Shown here: piece by piece, positions 53,472 to 61,861 of the stretch
Layout of the letters: each line of letters starts with the position of its first letter
How positions within the stretch are numbered: the first letter of the stretch is position 1
Assembly (NCBI RefSeq): GCF_013131805.1
Contig: NZ_JABJRC010000009.1
Location: 248,001-312,000, forward strand
Reading direction: 5' to 3'
Length of the DNA stretch: 64,000 nucleotides
DNA from: Kribbella sandramycini
GTDB taxonomy: Bacteria > Actinomycetota > Actinomycetes > Propionibacteriales > Kribbellaceae
Translations under genes and position numbers: made by a program
Notes under the pieces: generated by a model
Database searches by the model: none
What the model was told of the DNA's origin: nothing
Seen by the model: the letters and a program-made list of their open reading frames with translations, nothing else

Positions 53472-54251
53472 TCAGAGGGATTGGGGGAGGAGGTTCAAGG
53501 CCAGGGCGATGAGGCCGGCGGTGGTGGAGATGAGGGTCGAGCCGACGTGCATGGCGATGGAGAGGCGGATGTCGTGCTTCTTCCAGACGAGCCAGGGGCC
53601 GGGGAGGAAGAAGACGAGTTTGGAGAAGAAGGTCCAGGGGGCCCAGAAGTGGTAGAGGGCGAAGAGGACGGTGTTGAGGATCGGGGCGGTTGCGCCGAGG
53701 TGGGCCAGGCGGGGGAGCAGGAAACCCCGGAAGTAGAGCTCTTCGATCAGGGGGAGGGAGATGCCGGTGAGGGGGAGGCAGATCGCCAGGGTGGTGAGGA
53801 TCGCGGTGCGGCTGTGGCCGTCGAGGTAGGTGGTGGCGCTGCCGCCGGCTTCGGCGTACGGGAGCCAGGTGAAGAACTGCTCGAAGACGAAGTTGTCGAG
53901 CGGGATGAGCGCGAGCGAGACGATCATCATCCAGAGGAACAAGGGGATGGCGAGTGCGGCCAACTTTGCCTTGGGCAACGGTTTGTCGGTGTAGTGGAGG
54001 ACGCCGCGGAGTGTGAGCCGGCCGTTGCGGCGGTGGCCCAGCCAGTACAGGGCGGCGAGCAGTGGGTAGAGGATCAGGCAGAGGGCGATTGCCCAGCCGA
54101 GGAAGACCGGGGCGCCGAGCGCCAGGGCGAGGGGTTCGCCGGCGAGCAGGTAGGCCGCGACGATGAGGACGCCGGGGACCAGATGGAGCGCGACGGACAG
54201 GGGCAGCGAGTGACGATCGGCCAGCAGGCGTTCGGTGAGTGCTTGTCTCAT
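53472..54251 (-). CDS. CPBP-family intramembrane metalloprotease
   Basis: A 259-residue protein with about seven membrane helices. The CPBP/Abi motifs are present: IEELYFRGFLLPRL with E170, E171 and R175, then FALYHFWAP with the second His and SIAMHVGSTLIS with the third. The family cleaves membrane-embedded substrates (Rce1-type) or acts in bacteriocin immunity. Start 54251 (MRQALTERLL) is preferred to a longer frame from 54296 because it leaves a normal amino end. It lies 66 bases after the phosphotransferase-like gene in the same direction. Confidence 0.87.
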   Translation of the reverse strand: MRQALTERLLADRHSLPLSVALHLVPGVLIVAAYLLAGEPLALALGAPVFLGWAIALCLILYPLLAALYWLGHRRNGRLTLRGVLHYTDKPLPKAKLAALAIPLFLWMMIVSLALIPLDNFVFEQFFTWLPYAEAGGSATTYLDGHSRTAILTTLAICLPLTGISLPLIEELYFRGFLLPRLAHLGATAPILNTVLFALYHFWAPWTFFSKLVFFLPGPWLVWKKHDIRLSIAMHVGSTLISTTAGLIALALNLLPQSL

Positions 54252-54317
54252 GGCGACGACAATCCCCGCGGCGCCTGACACGGGACTGACACGCACCTGA
54301 CAGGCGGGCTCGCCAGT

Positions 54318-55451
54318 TCACCGGTTCAAGGCTGTGGTGACGCGGGCGGCCAGTTGGTTGGCGTGATCGATACTCGAAGGCTGTAGCCAGCCTTCGTGGA
54401 GAGTGGGGGCGCCGCCGTTGTTGACGGTCATCTGGAAGTCGAGGCAGGCCAGCCAGAGCGCGCGGAGGTTGAGGACGGCGGGGAGTCTGGTGAGTTCCTC
54501 GTCGGTAAGTTCGACGTGTCGGGTGTAGCCGTCGAGGACGGCGGTGAGGTTGTCGGGGGCGGCTTCGGCGGTGGTTCGCAGCAGCCAGGCGAGGGCGGGG
54601 AGGCGGGGGCCGCGGCCGACCCCGGCCCAGCCGGTGATGCTGAGCGAGCCGGGGGCGCCTACTGCGGACCAGAGGTGGTAGTTGCTGTGGGTGAGGGCTT
54701 CGGGGAGGCCCTCGGCGTCGTCGGCGGTCTCTACCTGGTCTCGCAGCCAGTCGAACTTCTCGCGGGCGGCCTCGGGAACCTTGGGTTCGACGGCAGCCAG
54801 GAAGCTCATGGCGGCGGCGAGGTCTTGGCTGGGGCGGCCGACGTAGAAGCCGCCGTCGGTTTCTTCGGCGCCGCCGGGGCGGGCTACTGCGCCGGCTCCA
54901 GCCGGGAGGGCGTGCAGGCGGCCTAGTAGGTCGCCCAGCTCTTGGGCGACGGTGGCGGATTCGCTGCGGCCGTGCTCGTCGGAGGGGCGGCCGCCTTCGA
55001 TGAACTGGGTGATGATGACGCCGCTGCCGTTGAACGTCGAGACAGGGTGCTCGTGGGCGAGCCGTTCGGCGGGGTAGTCGTGCGCGGCCAGGAAGCGGAG
55101 GATCTCGGCGTCCCCTTCGACCCGGGCCGTCTGGTCGGCAGGTGACGAGAACACCCGCGCGATCCACGCGGAGCCGTCGGCCGGCCGGACGTAGAGCGTC
55201 GACGGGTAGTGGCCGGGCCAGGAGCCGCGGGGGCGAGTGGCCGGGTCGTCGTCGATCGGGGCCAGCGATGCGATCTTGACGCCGTACCGCGTTTCGAGAT
55301 GCGCCTTGAGATCCGGGGGTGCGACGGGCCGCGTCCGCGCGAAGGGGGAGCGGTTGATCTGCTCCACATCGGCGAGCGCCTGCGTGTAGCGCTGCCCGGT
55401 CTCGCGAGCGCGCTGACGGACGGCGCGTTTGAAACTGCCCTGCTTGGTCAT
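54318..55451 (-). CDS. Aminoglycoside-phosphotransferase-like protein lacking the catalytic motif
   Basis: A 377-residue protein. The first ~35 residues (TKQGSFKRAVRQRARETGQRYTQALADVE) are a basic helix of a type I have seen at the start of various actinobacterial proteins. The rest follows the APH fold (WIARVFSSPADQTARVEGDAEILRFLAAHDYPAERL, VIITQFIEGGRP, LGDLLGRLHALP). The catalytic loop HxDxxxxN is replaced by HSNYHLWSA and the metal-binding Asp of the IDW motif by TGWAG, so kinase activity is unlikely. ATG 55451 is preferred; upstream codons look non-coding. Confidence 0.72.
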   Translation of the reverse strand: MTKQGSFKRAVRQRARETGQRYTQALADVEQINRSPFARTRPVAPPDLKAHLETRYGVKIASLAPIDDDPATRPRGSWPGHYPSTLYVRPADGSAWIARVFSSPADQTARVEGDAEILRFLAAHDYPAERLAHEHPVSTFNGSGVIITQFIEGGRPSDEHGRSESATVAQELGDLLGRLHALPAGAGAVARPGGAEETDGGFYVGRPSQDLAAAMSFLAAVEPKVPEAAREKFDWLRDQVETADDAEGLPEALTHSNYHLWSAVGAPGSLSITGWAGVGRGPRLPALAWLLRTTAEAAPDNLTAVLDGYTRHVELTDEELTRLPAVLNLRALWLACLDFQMTVNNGGAPTLHEGWLQPSSIDHANQLAARVTTALNR

Positions 55452-55646
55452 ACAAGCCTCCTCGACATGTCCCCGCTCCCCAGCAGCGCGACACTCGATA
55501 CAGGCCTGGACACTCACAGCTGGCCTTGAGGGCAGTTTCCCCTTCGCCGTCTCGAAGAACTCGCTGGGGGAGGCCTTCAGAGGCTGGGCGTCGGCCGACG
55601 CCCAGCCCCCATCCTGCTCAGCATCCTCCGAGAATGTCAACAGACC

Positions 55647-58600
55647 TCAGTACTTGACGGAGCCGCCCCAGTCGTCACGCTGCAGCCCGCCGGCGTCCCA
55701 TTTCCAGTGGCTCAGGGTGTTGGTGGCGGACTGGGCGAAAACGTGCTGTTCGTTGTTGTAGACGGACGCCGCTGGGTCGGAATGCGCTTGGCCACCCCAG
55801 TTGGCGAAGTTGACCGTGTTGGTGGGCTGATCCCACCACCAGTGATACAAAGTGTTGTCGGCGCCGCGCGCGACGACATGCTGCTGCGAGCCGTAGCGGT
55901 AGCCGGCAGGCGTCCCTTGGAAAGCCGCGGGCGCGCCCGCCCACTTGTCGGTGTGCAGCCCGTCGCTGGGATCGGCCCACCAGTGGAAGAGCTGGCCGTC
56001 GGCTGCTCTGGCAAAGGCGTGGATCTGGGCGTCGTACACAAAGGTGGTCGGGTCGGAATGGGCCTCGCCACCCCAGGCCTCCACCTGCGGACGAGGATCA
56101 TCGGCTCGCCGCCACCAGTGGTACAGGCGGTTGTCGGTGCCGCGGGCAACCACGTGGAGTTCGTCGCGGGACGTGAATGCGGAGGGCTTGCCGATGATCG
56201 CGACGGGGGCTTTCGGCCAGTCGCTGACCCGGTTGCCCTGCCAATGCGTGAGTCCGCCGTCGGCGGAGCGTGCGAAGACCTGCAGCTCATTGCCCCAGAC
56301 AACCGGCGTCGGGTCCGAGTACGCCGAACCGCCGAGGTCGGCCGATTGGACCGCGGGATCGCCCTCCGTCCACGACCAGCTCTGCAAGGTGGCGGCGGCG
56401 CTCCGGGCGAAGACGTGCTGCTGGTTGCCAAGGGCAACCCCAGCCGGCTTGCCCTGGACCGGGCCGTTGGCCCAGACGTCCCGCTCGATCCCGATCCCCG
56501 GCGTCCACCACCAGTGCTGAAGGTTGCCGGTGGCGGACGGCGCGAACAGGTGGTTCTGGTGCTTCCATGCGAACGCGGGTGATCCGGCCGGCTCCTCCGG
56601 GCCGACGGCCGAGCCGGCGCCGTACACCTCCAGCTCGTCCATGAAGGTGACGGTCGCCTGGTCGGTGCCGCGCTTCTTGAACGACACCCGGACCCACCGC
56701 GCCTGGACGGCGGGGAACGCGAGGTCGTACCAGATCTTCGACTGCCCCTCCGGGCGATCGCCCGAAACCGTCTTGCGCGCGGTGAAGTTCGTACCGTCGG
56801 TGCTCGTCAGCACGGTGACCTCGTCCGGCCGGTAGTGCTGGTACTCCTCGTACGCGTGCACCTTGACCTCGGCGACCCGTTGCGCCGAGCCCAGATCGAT
56901 ACTCATGTCGGTGTACCGATCGGAGCCCTTGAACGCCTTCCAGCCCACCGATCGGTTGTCCGACCAGGCATCGCCGAGCTGGCCGTCGGTGAGCTGGCGC
57001 TGGGTCTCGTCCGGATGGCTGTCCGGCGCCGGGTTGAGCTGGTACGCCTTACCGGCCGCCAGATTCGGCAGCGCCGGCGAATACCCCGAGACGCTGATCG
57101 AGTTGAGCTGGTAGCCCGGGCTCCCGCTGGTCACCTCGATCCGTACGTACCGCGCTTTGCCGACGAACCCGGCGAAGTCGTCCCCGCCGTTACCGCTCGA
57201 CGTCACGTGGGCGTCGACCCAGCTCGTCCCGTCGTACGACGTCCGTACCTTGTAGCTCTGGGCGGCGGCCGTGGCCCAAGCGAGATGGACGCCGTCCGTT
57301 CGGCTCTGCTGCCCGAGGTCGACCTGCAGCCACTGCGTGCCGGAGCTGCTCGCCGGGCGCCAGCCGCTGGCGGCATTACCGTCGACTGCCTTGTCCGCGC
57401 CGAATCCGTCCGCGGCCGGGGAGCTTGCCGCCGGCTTGCCGCGGGCGTGGTCCTCGGCGATCACGGGGAGCCCGGCGGCGGCGTCCAGCGCCATCCGGCG
57501 GATGCGCTGCTGGTAGCTGACGTCCATGGCGTAGGTGTCACCGGCTTGGGCCATCGACGTGGCGAGATCCTTGGCCAGGCCCGGGTTTCGCTTGCCCAGC
57601 AGGTTGAGGACCTCCCAGTCCTCGATCCCGTCCCGCAGCGATTCGTACCGCGGCGACGACTCGAAGGTGTAGTTCTCCGCGTCCGGCCGGACGATGTAGC
57701 CGTCGCCCTTACCCGGCTGGTCCTTCATCGAGTACTGCCAGTTCATCCAGGCCCAGTGCAGGTATCCGGTCACGTTGCGCGAGTACGCGTACCACATGGT
57801 CATTCGCTGGTGCCATTGCGGCTGGTCGACGAACCTGTTCAGGAAGTTGGCGGCCGGGCCGATGCAGTTGTAGAGCCACAACTCCTTGCCGGCGGCCCGC
57901 TGTGCGTCGAACGCAGCCCGGTTCTCGTCGTACAGGTTCAGGATCGGGATCACGATGTCGGCCTTCTTGGCCTGCTCCAGCCCCATCTCACCGATCAGCG
58001 CGTCACCGAGTTTGACCTCCGGCCAGCGGCTGCGGATCCGCTGTTCGAGCGGATACCACGCCGCGCCACCGGCGCTGTGCCCGGCCTCGTCGCCGATGTG
58101 GTGCCACCACAGGCTCTCCCAGCCCTTCGCCCGCAGGTGGTCCCGCAGCGCCGGGAAGAACTGGTCGATCCATTTGCCGGCCTGCGGGGAGTCCCAGTCG
58201 ATCCAGCTGAACGAGGCTTGCCCGGTCGCGGCGTCGGGTTTGCCGAGCACCTCGGTCAGCCATTTGCCGTTCGGCCGGTTCGGGTCGTACCACGGCGACC
58301 CCGAGGTGTGCGGCCCGGACATCGTGAAGCCCTCGAGCCGCTTGACGTGCCCGGCGGCCATGATCCGCTCGACCACCTGGTCGAAGCGCGTCCAGTTGAA
58401 GTGGTAGTTGCCGTTGGCATCGACACCGCTACCGCCTTCGCGGAGCAGATGAATGACCGGCAGCTGCAGACTGTTGCCCCGGTACCGCTTGTGCATCTGC
58501 GCGAAGTTGTCGATCACCTGCCACCAGCGCTCGTCGTACCGCTTGACCTTGAAGGTCAGCTCACCCGTGTCGCCGGCCATGTGGTCCCAGGACGCCGGCC

Positions 58601-59252
58601 CGAGCATGTTGTGCCACAAGGCATTCGTGAACTGGCTGTCCTTGGTCGGCGGAATCACCACGTTCCGCACGTTCACCGACACCGGAACCTGCAGGCTCCC
58701 GACGCTCGTCCGAATGGTCGCCGTCCCGGTGTAAACACCTGCTGCCGCCTCGGCCGGCACGTACGCGCGAACCCAGATGGACTGCGTACTGTTCGCCGCG
58801 ACCGCCATCGACTTGTCGTTCCGCAACCGATCCGGGAACAGCCCAGGCCCGTTCCGGACCACCGGCGTCACCTCACGCCAGCCCTCGGTCGAATTCTTCT
58901 CGAGATACTCGTAGTCGACGAAGTTGTAACTCAGATTGCTCGCCGCGATACTCCCCGCCGCGCCCGACAGCGCACTGAACTCGACCCCCTCGACCGTGAA
59001 CCCCTGCCCCCGCCGCAGCACGATCTGCGCGCCCTCGTAGTCATGCCGCGCCGTATCGAGCGCCACCTCCTGCCCAGCCTCGTCCGACGGCCCGCTGTCC
59101 CGGAACACAGAGGTATAGGCAGACTCGGTCCAGACCGACATTCCGCCGCTCGACGGCCGCACCGCCTCAGCAGCCGGCTGCGGTGGGCCGACAGCGACAA
59201 CCAGCGAAATCGTCAACAGCAGAGCAAGAAACATCCAGGGCCGGCGAGGCAC
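55647..59252 (-). CDS. Secreted GH123-like (DUF4091) glycosidase with discoidin domains and a seven-repeat PLL-type lectin propeller
   Basis: A 1201-residue exported protein; GTG 59252 follows GGAGG and gives a signal peptide (WMFLALLLTISLVVAVG). Order: beta-sandwich (~35-215), TIM-barrel DUF4091/GH123 catalytic domain (~215-590) with the Asp-Glu pair D388-E389 (GDEAGHS), two discoidin-like domains (~595-715 and ~720-885), then seven repeats of the QHVFARSADNTLYHWWW type (~895-1201), which make a PLL-like beta-propeller lectin known to bind fucosyl or O-methylated sugars. Paralogue of the enzyme at 24348-27542, which has a LamG-like domain instead. Likely acts on a complex extracellular glycan. 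Confidence 0.87.
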   Translation of the reverse strand: MPRRPWMFLALLLTISLVVAVGPPQPAAEAVRPSSGGMSVWTESAYTSVFRDSGPSDEAGQEVALDTARHDYEGAQIVLRRGQGFTVEGVEFSALSGAAGSIAASNLSYNFVDYEYLEKNSTEGWREVTPVVRNGPGLFPDRLRNDKSMAVAANSTQSIWVRAYVPAEAAAGVYTGTATIRTSVGSLQVPVSVNVRNVVIPPTKDSQFTNALWHNMLGPASWDHMAGDTGELTFKVKRYDERWWQVIDNFAQMHKRYRGNSLQLPVIHLLREGGSGVDANGNYHFNWTRFDQVVERIMAAGHVKRLEGFTMSGPHTSGSPWYDPNRPNGKWLTEVLGKPDAATGQASFSWIDWDSPQAGKWIDQFFPALRDHLRAKGWESLWWHHIGDEAGHSAGGAAWYPLEQRIRSRWPEVKLGDALIGEMGLEQAKKADIVIPILNLYDENRAAFDAQRAAGKELWLYNCIGPAANFLNRFVDQPQWHQRMTMWYAYSRNVTGYLHWAWMNWQYSMKDQPGKGDGYIVRPDAENYTFESSPRYESLRDGIEDWEVLNLLGKRNPGLAKDLATSMAQAGDTYAMDVSYQQRIRRMALDAAAGLPVIAEDHARGKPAASSPAADGFGADKAVDGNAASGWRPASSSGTQWLQVDLGQQSRTDGVHLAWATAAAQSYKVRTSYDGTSWVDAHVTSSGNGGDDFAGFVGKARYVRIEVTSGSPGYQLNSISVSGYSPALPNLAAGKAYQLNPAPDSHPDETQRQLTDGQLGDAWSDNRSVGWKAFKGSDRYTDMSIDLGSAQRVAEVKVHAYEEYQHYRPDEVTVLTSTDGTNFTARKTVSGDRPEGQSKIWYDLAFPAVQARWVRVSFKKRGTDQATVTFMDELEVYGAGSAVGPEEPAGSPAFAWKHQNHLFAPSATGNLQHWWWTPGIGIERDVWANGPVQGKPAGVALGNQQHVFARSAAATLQSWSWTEGDPAVQSADLGGSAYSDPTPVVWGNELQVFARSADGGLTHWQGNRVSDWPKAPVAIIGKPSAFTSRDELHVVARGTDNRLYHWWRRADDPRPQVEAWGGEAHSDPTTFVYDAQIHAFARAADGQLFHWWADPSDGLHTDKWAGAPAAFQGTPAGYRYGSQQHVVARGADNTLYHWWWDQPTNTVNFANWGGQAHSDPAASVYNNEQHVFAQSATNTLSHWKWDAGGLQRDDWGGSVKY

Positions 59253-59262
59253 GTTACCTCCA

Positions 59263-59278
59263 GTGGTCGGGCGACCAC
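59263..59278. promoter_or_regulatory. Inverted repeat beside the ribosome site of the second GH123-like gene
   Basis: GTGGTCGGGCGACCAC is a perfect 7-2-7 inverted repeat on the minus strand just before GGAGG and the GTG start. It may be an operator or a hairpin that limits translation. Confidence 0.4.
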
Positions 59279-59339
59279 CCGATCATGAAGCCCCCACAGA
59301 CTTCCTGGCCAGCAACTGCCCTAGACCTCTGCTGACCGA

Positions 59340-59369
59340 AGGGCCCCGCCTGAGCCTGGCCGGGGCCCT
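59340..59369 (-). terminator. Hairpin terminator after the 41-residue peptide gene
   Basis: AGGGCCCCG (59340-59348) pairs perfectly with CGGGGCCCT (59361-59369). On the minus strand it follows the peptide stop by 17 bases and precedes the glycosidase gene. Confidence 0.65.
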
Positions 59370-59386
59370 CGGATGTCAGCGGCTGA

Positions 59387-59512
59387 TCACCAACCGGGGC
59401 ACTGGTGGCAACCGGCGACGGGAACGTCGGCGGGGGCGGACTGGAGGGCGAAGGGAGTAACGGCGGCGAGGCCGAGGAGGGCGGTGGCGAGGGCCTTCTT
59501 GATGCGGTTCAT
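59387..59512 (-). CDS. 41-residue secreted peptide with a C-terminal CHQC motif
   Basis: The minus strand encodes MNRIKKALATALLGLAAVTP followed by a short tail ending GCHQCPGW. Basic residues and a hydrophobic core form a clear signal peptide with a likely cut after an Ala near residue 26, leaving a ~15-residue mature peptide with two cysteines two residues apart. GGAG lies six bases before the ATG, and a strong hairpin follows the stop, both supporting a real gene. It is divergent from an XRE/MmyB-type regulator. Function unknown; a signal or antimicrobial peptide is possible. An ATG four codons upstream is an alternative start. Confidence 0.6.
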   Translation of the reverse strand: MNRIKKALATALLGLAAVTPFALQSAPADVPVAGCHQCPGW

Positions 59513-59644
59513 CAGGAACTCCATTCAGAGGCGGTTTGGGTTCACCACGAGGCTAGGCCGGTTGCGTGGGGGAGCCGTCGCCGCGGTTTGCCTAGGAATG
59601 GTGGTCCTACCTTGGGGGGGACGCCGGGGCGGCATACTGGGTGG

Positions 59645-60493
59645 GTGTCGCATCCGTACGCGCGTGAGCTCGGGGAGTTTCTGCGGGCGCGGCGGGGGCG
59701 GTTGCAGCCGGAGGATGTGGGGCTGGAGCCGGGTGGGCGGCGGAAGGTGGCCGGGTTGCGGCGTGAGGAGTTGGCGCTGCTGGCCGGGTTGAGTACGGAC
59801 TACTACCAGCGGATGGAGCAGGGGCGCGAGCTGCGGCCGTCGGACGAGGTGCTGACGGCGCTGGCCGCGGCGCTCGGGCTGGACGACGCCGAGCGGCGGC
59901 ATCTGTTCACGCTGGCGCGGGCGGCTCGGCGTCCGATGCCGGTCGCGGTGGAGCGGACGCCGGAGTCGGTGCCGGACAGCACCAGAAGGTTGCTGGCGGC
60001 AATGGATGCGCCGGCGATCGTGCTCGGCCGGCATCTCGACGTCCTGCACTGGAACCGGATGGCCGAGCTGCTGCTCGGCGACTTCACCGCCATCCCCCGC
60101 GACCGGCTGAACCTGTTGCTGCTCGTCTTCGACGAGGTGCAGGCGACCGAGTGGGGCTGCCCCGAGTGGGAGCGGCACGCGCAGGACTACATCGCCATGA
60201 TGCGCGCCTCGATCGCCACCGACCCGACCCACCCGCGCGCGACCGAGCTCATCGGCGAGCTGAGTATCCGCAGCTCCGCCTTCCGCGCCCTCTGGGCCCG
60301 CCACGACGTCGGCGCCACCACCAGCGGCACCCGCGTCTACTTCTCCCCCGAAGTCGGCGAGATCACCCTCGACTGGGACACCTACCCCCTCCCCGGCAAC
60401 CCCGGCCCCGTCATGCTCGTCTTCACCGCCGACCCCGGCACCCCCGACGCCGACCGCCTCCGCCTCCTCGCCCACCGCTCCCACCAGTCATGA
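59645..60493 (+). CDS. XRE-family regulator with MmyB-like ligand domain
   Basis: A 282-residue regulator. The helix-turn-helix (LGEFLRARRGRLQPEDVGL, KVAGLRREELALLAGLSTDYYQRMEQGRELRPSDEVLTALAAAL) is followed by a PAS-like MmyB domain (APAIVLGRHLDVLHWNRMAELLLGDF, FRALWARHDVGATTSGTRVYFSPEVGEITLDWDTYPLPG), thought to bind fatty acids in this family. GTG 59645 is chosen since CATACT ends six bases upstream and the sequence before is not family-like. Divergent from the 41-residue peptide. Overlaps the convergent TIGR01777 gene by six bases. Confidence 0.9.
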   Translation: MSHPYARELGEFLRARRGRLQPEDVGLEPGGRRKVAGLRREELALLAGLSTDYYQRMEQGRELRPSDEVLTALAAALGLDDAERRHLFTLARAARRPMPVAVERTPESVPDSTRRLLAAMDAPAIVLGRHLDVLHWNRMAELLLGDFTAIPRDRLNLLLLVFDEVQATEWGCPEWERHAQDYIAMMRASIATDPTHPRATELIGELSIRSSAFRALWARHDVGATTSGTRVYFSPEVGEITLDWDTYPLPGNPGPVMLVFTADPGTPDADRLRLLAHRSHQS

Positions 60494-61825
60494 AGCCGGT
60501 TTGCCCAAGAGGTGGCGAAGGGCGGGCTCGAGGGTGACGTAGCGGTAGGTGTGACCAGCCGCGGTCAGCGCGGCTGGCAGCACCCGCTGCGAGGCATTGG
60601 CGAGCTCCCGGGCCCCCTCTGCGCCCAGCAGGAGCTGCGGGCCGAACGTTGGCACTGGGACGAAGGCAGGTCGGTGCAGAACCCGCGCCAGCGTGGCGGC
60701 GTACTCGCGGTTGCGCACCGGGTTCGGAGCGACGGCGTTGAGCGCGCCGGACAACTGCCCGTCCCACAGCGCACGGTGATAGATGTCGAGCAGGTCGTCG
60801 ATCCCGATCCAGGCCTGCCACTGGTCGCCGGACCCGAGCCGTCCGCCGAGGCCCGCCGCGAAGAGCGGGTACTGCGCCTTCAGTACGCCGCCGGCCGGCG
60901 TCTGCACCAACCCTGTGCGGACGTGGACGACGCGCAGACCGCCGTCGCGCGCGGGAGCGGCGGCCTGCTCCCAGTCCTCCACCAGCTCAGCAAGGAAGCC
61001 GTCGCCGCGCTCGCTCTCCTCGGTCAGGACGTCGTCCCCACGGTCGGCTCCGTAGTAGCCGATCGCCGAGGCGCTCACGAACACCTTCGGCCCGTTGGAC
61101 GCCGCCGCCGCGACCGCGGCCAGCGCCCGAGTCGGTTCGATTCGGGACGCACGCAGTTTCGCCTTGTGCGCCGGCGTGAACCGCCCGGCGATCGATGCAC
61201 CGGCCAGATGGATCACGGCGTCGACGCCGTCCAGCAGCGTCGCATCGGGCGCGGCCGGATCCCAACGGCGTTCATCAGCAGCCTTCGCGGCACCTCGCAC
61301 GAGGCGTACGACGGTGTGCCCCGAGGTGCTCAGCAACGCGGCGAGCGCCGTACCGATCGTCCCGTGCGTACCGGTCATTGCGACCGTCAGCGGGCGCATC
61401 CCGCCGCTGCGCGCGCGGCTCAGGGCGGCGAGATCGTCGGCCAGCTGGCGATGCCGGTACTCGAGCATTGAGCGCAGCAGGAAGCCTGGCACCGTGCTGT
61501 CGATCTCGTCGGTAATCTCGGTGGCGTCCGGACCCGCGGCGGCGAAGCTGTGCGTGTGCCGCCATTTCACGACATTCCGGACGACCGCCGTGTCGAACTC
61601 GTCGACGAATCGCTCCGGGGCCTGGGCGCCGCTGTGCCGCGCAACCCAGTCGAACCCGAGCGGGAAGCCGAGCACCGCGACACCGCCGGCGAGGTCCTCG
61701 GCCTCCTGCTTGATCCGGACCGGCATCCACGGCGGAGTCAGCCGGACGACGGCGCCCGCGCGCTCGTGCCACGCGTACACCTCGTGCCGCGGCGCGGCCA
61801 CCACACTGGAGCGTTTCAGACTCAT
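60488..61825 (-). CDS. TIGR01777-type epimerase fused to an SRPBCC domain
   Basis: A 445-residue protein. The first ~140 residues (SSVVAAPRHEVYAWHERAGAVVRLTPPW) are an SRPBCC/START-like domain; then a Rossmann-fold SDR of the TIGR01777 type (TVAMTGTHGTIGTALAALL, AVIHLAGASIAGRFTPAHK, VFVSASAIGYYGADRGD, FAAGLGGRLGSGDQWQAWIGIDDL) and the DUF1731 end (LANASQRVLPAALTAAGHTYRYVTLEPAL). Physiological substrate unknown. The fusion order is known in actinobacteria. Confidence 0.9.
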   Translation of the reverse strand: MSLKRSSVVAAPRHEVYAWHERAGAVVRLTPPWMPVRIKQEAEDLAGGVAVLGFPLGFDWVARHSGAQAPERFVDEFDTAVVRNVVKWRHTHSFAAAGPDATEITDEIDSTVPGFLLRSMLEYRHRQLADDLAALSRARSGGMRPLTVAMTGTHGTIGTALAALLSTSGHTVVRLVRGAAKAADERRWDPAAPDATLLDGVDAVIHLAGASIAGRFTPAHKAKLRASRIEPTRALAAVAAAASNGPKVFVSASAIGYYGADRGDDVLTEESERGDGFLAELVEDWEQAAAPARDGGLRVVHVRTGLVQTPAGGVLKAQYPLFAAGLGGRLGSGDQWQAWIGIDDLLDIYHRALWDGQLSGALNAVAPNPVRNREYAATLARVLHRPAFVPVPTFGPQLLLGAEGARELANASQRVLPAALTAAGHTYRYVTLEPALRHLLGKPAS

Positions 61826-61861
61826 GTACCGCAGACCTCCACTTGCCGAACGAGCAGATTC

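Noticed and set aside
56835..59288. 817-codon plus-strand frame opposite the second GH123-like gene
   Set aside because: The antisense translation lacks any family match, while the minus-strand protein has clear domains along its full length.
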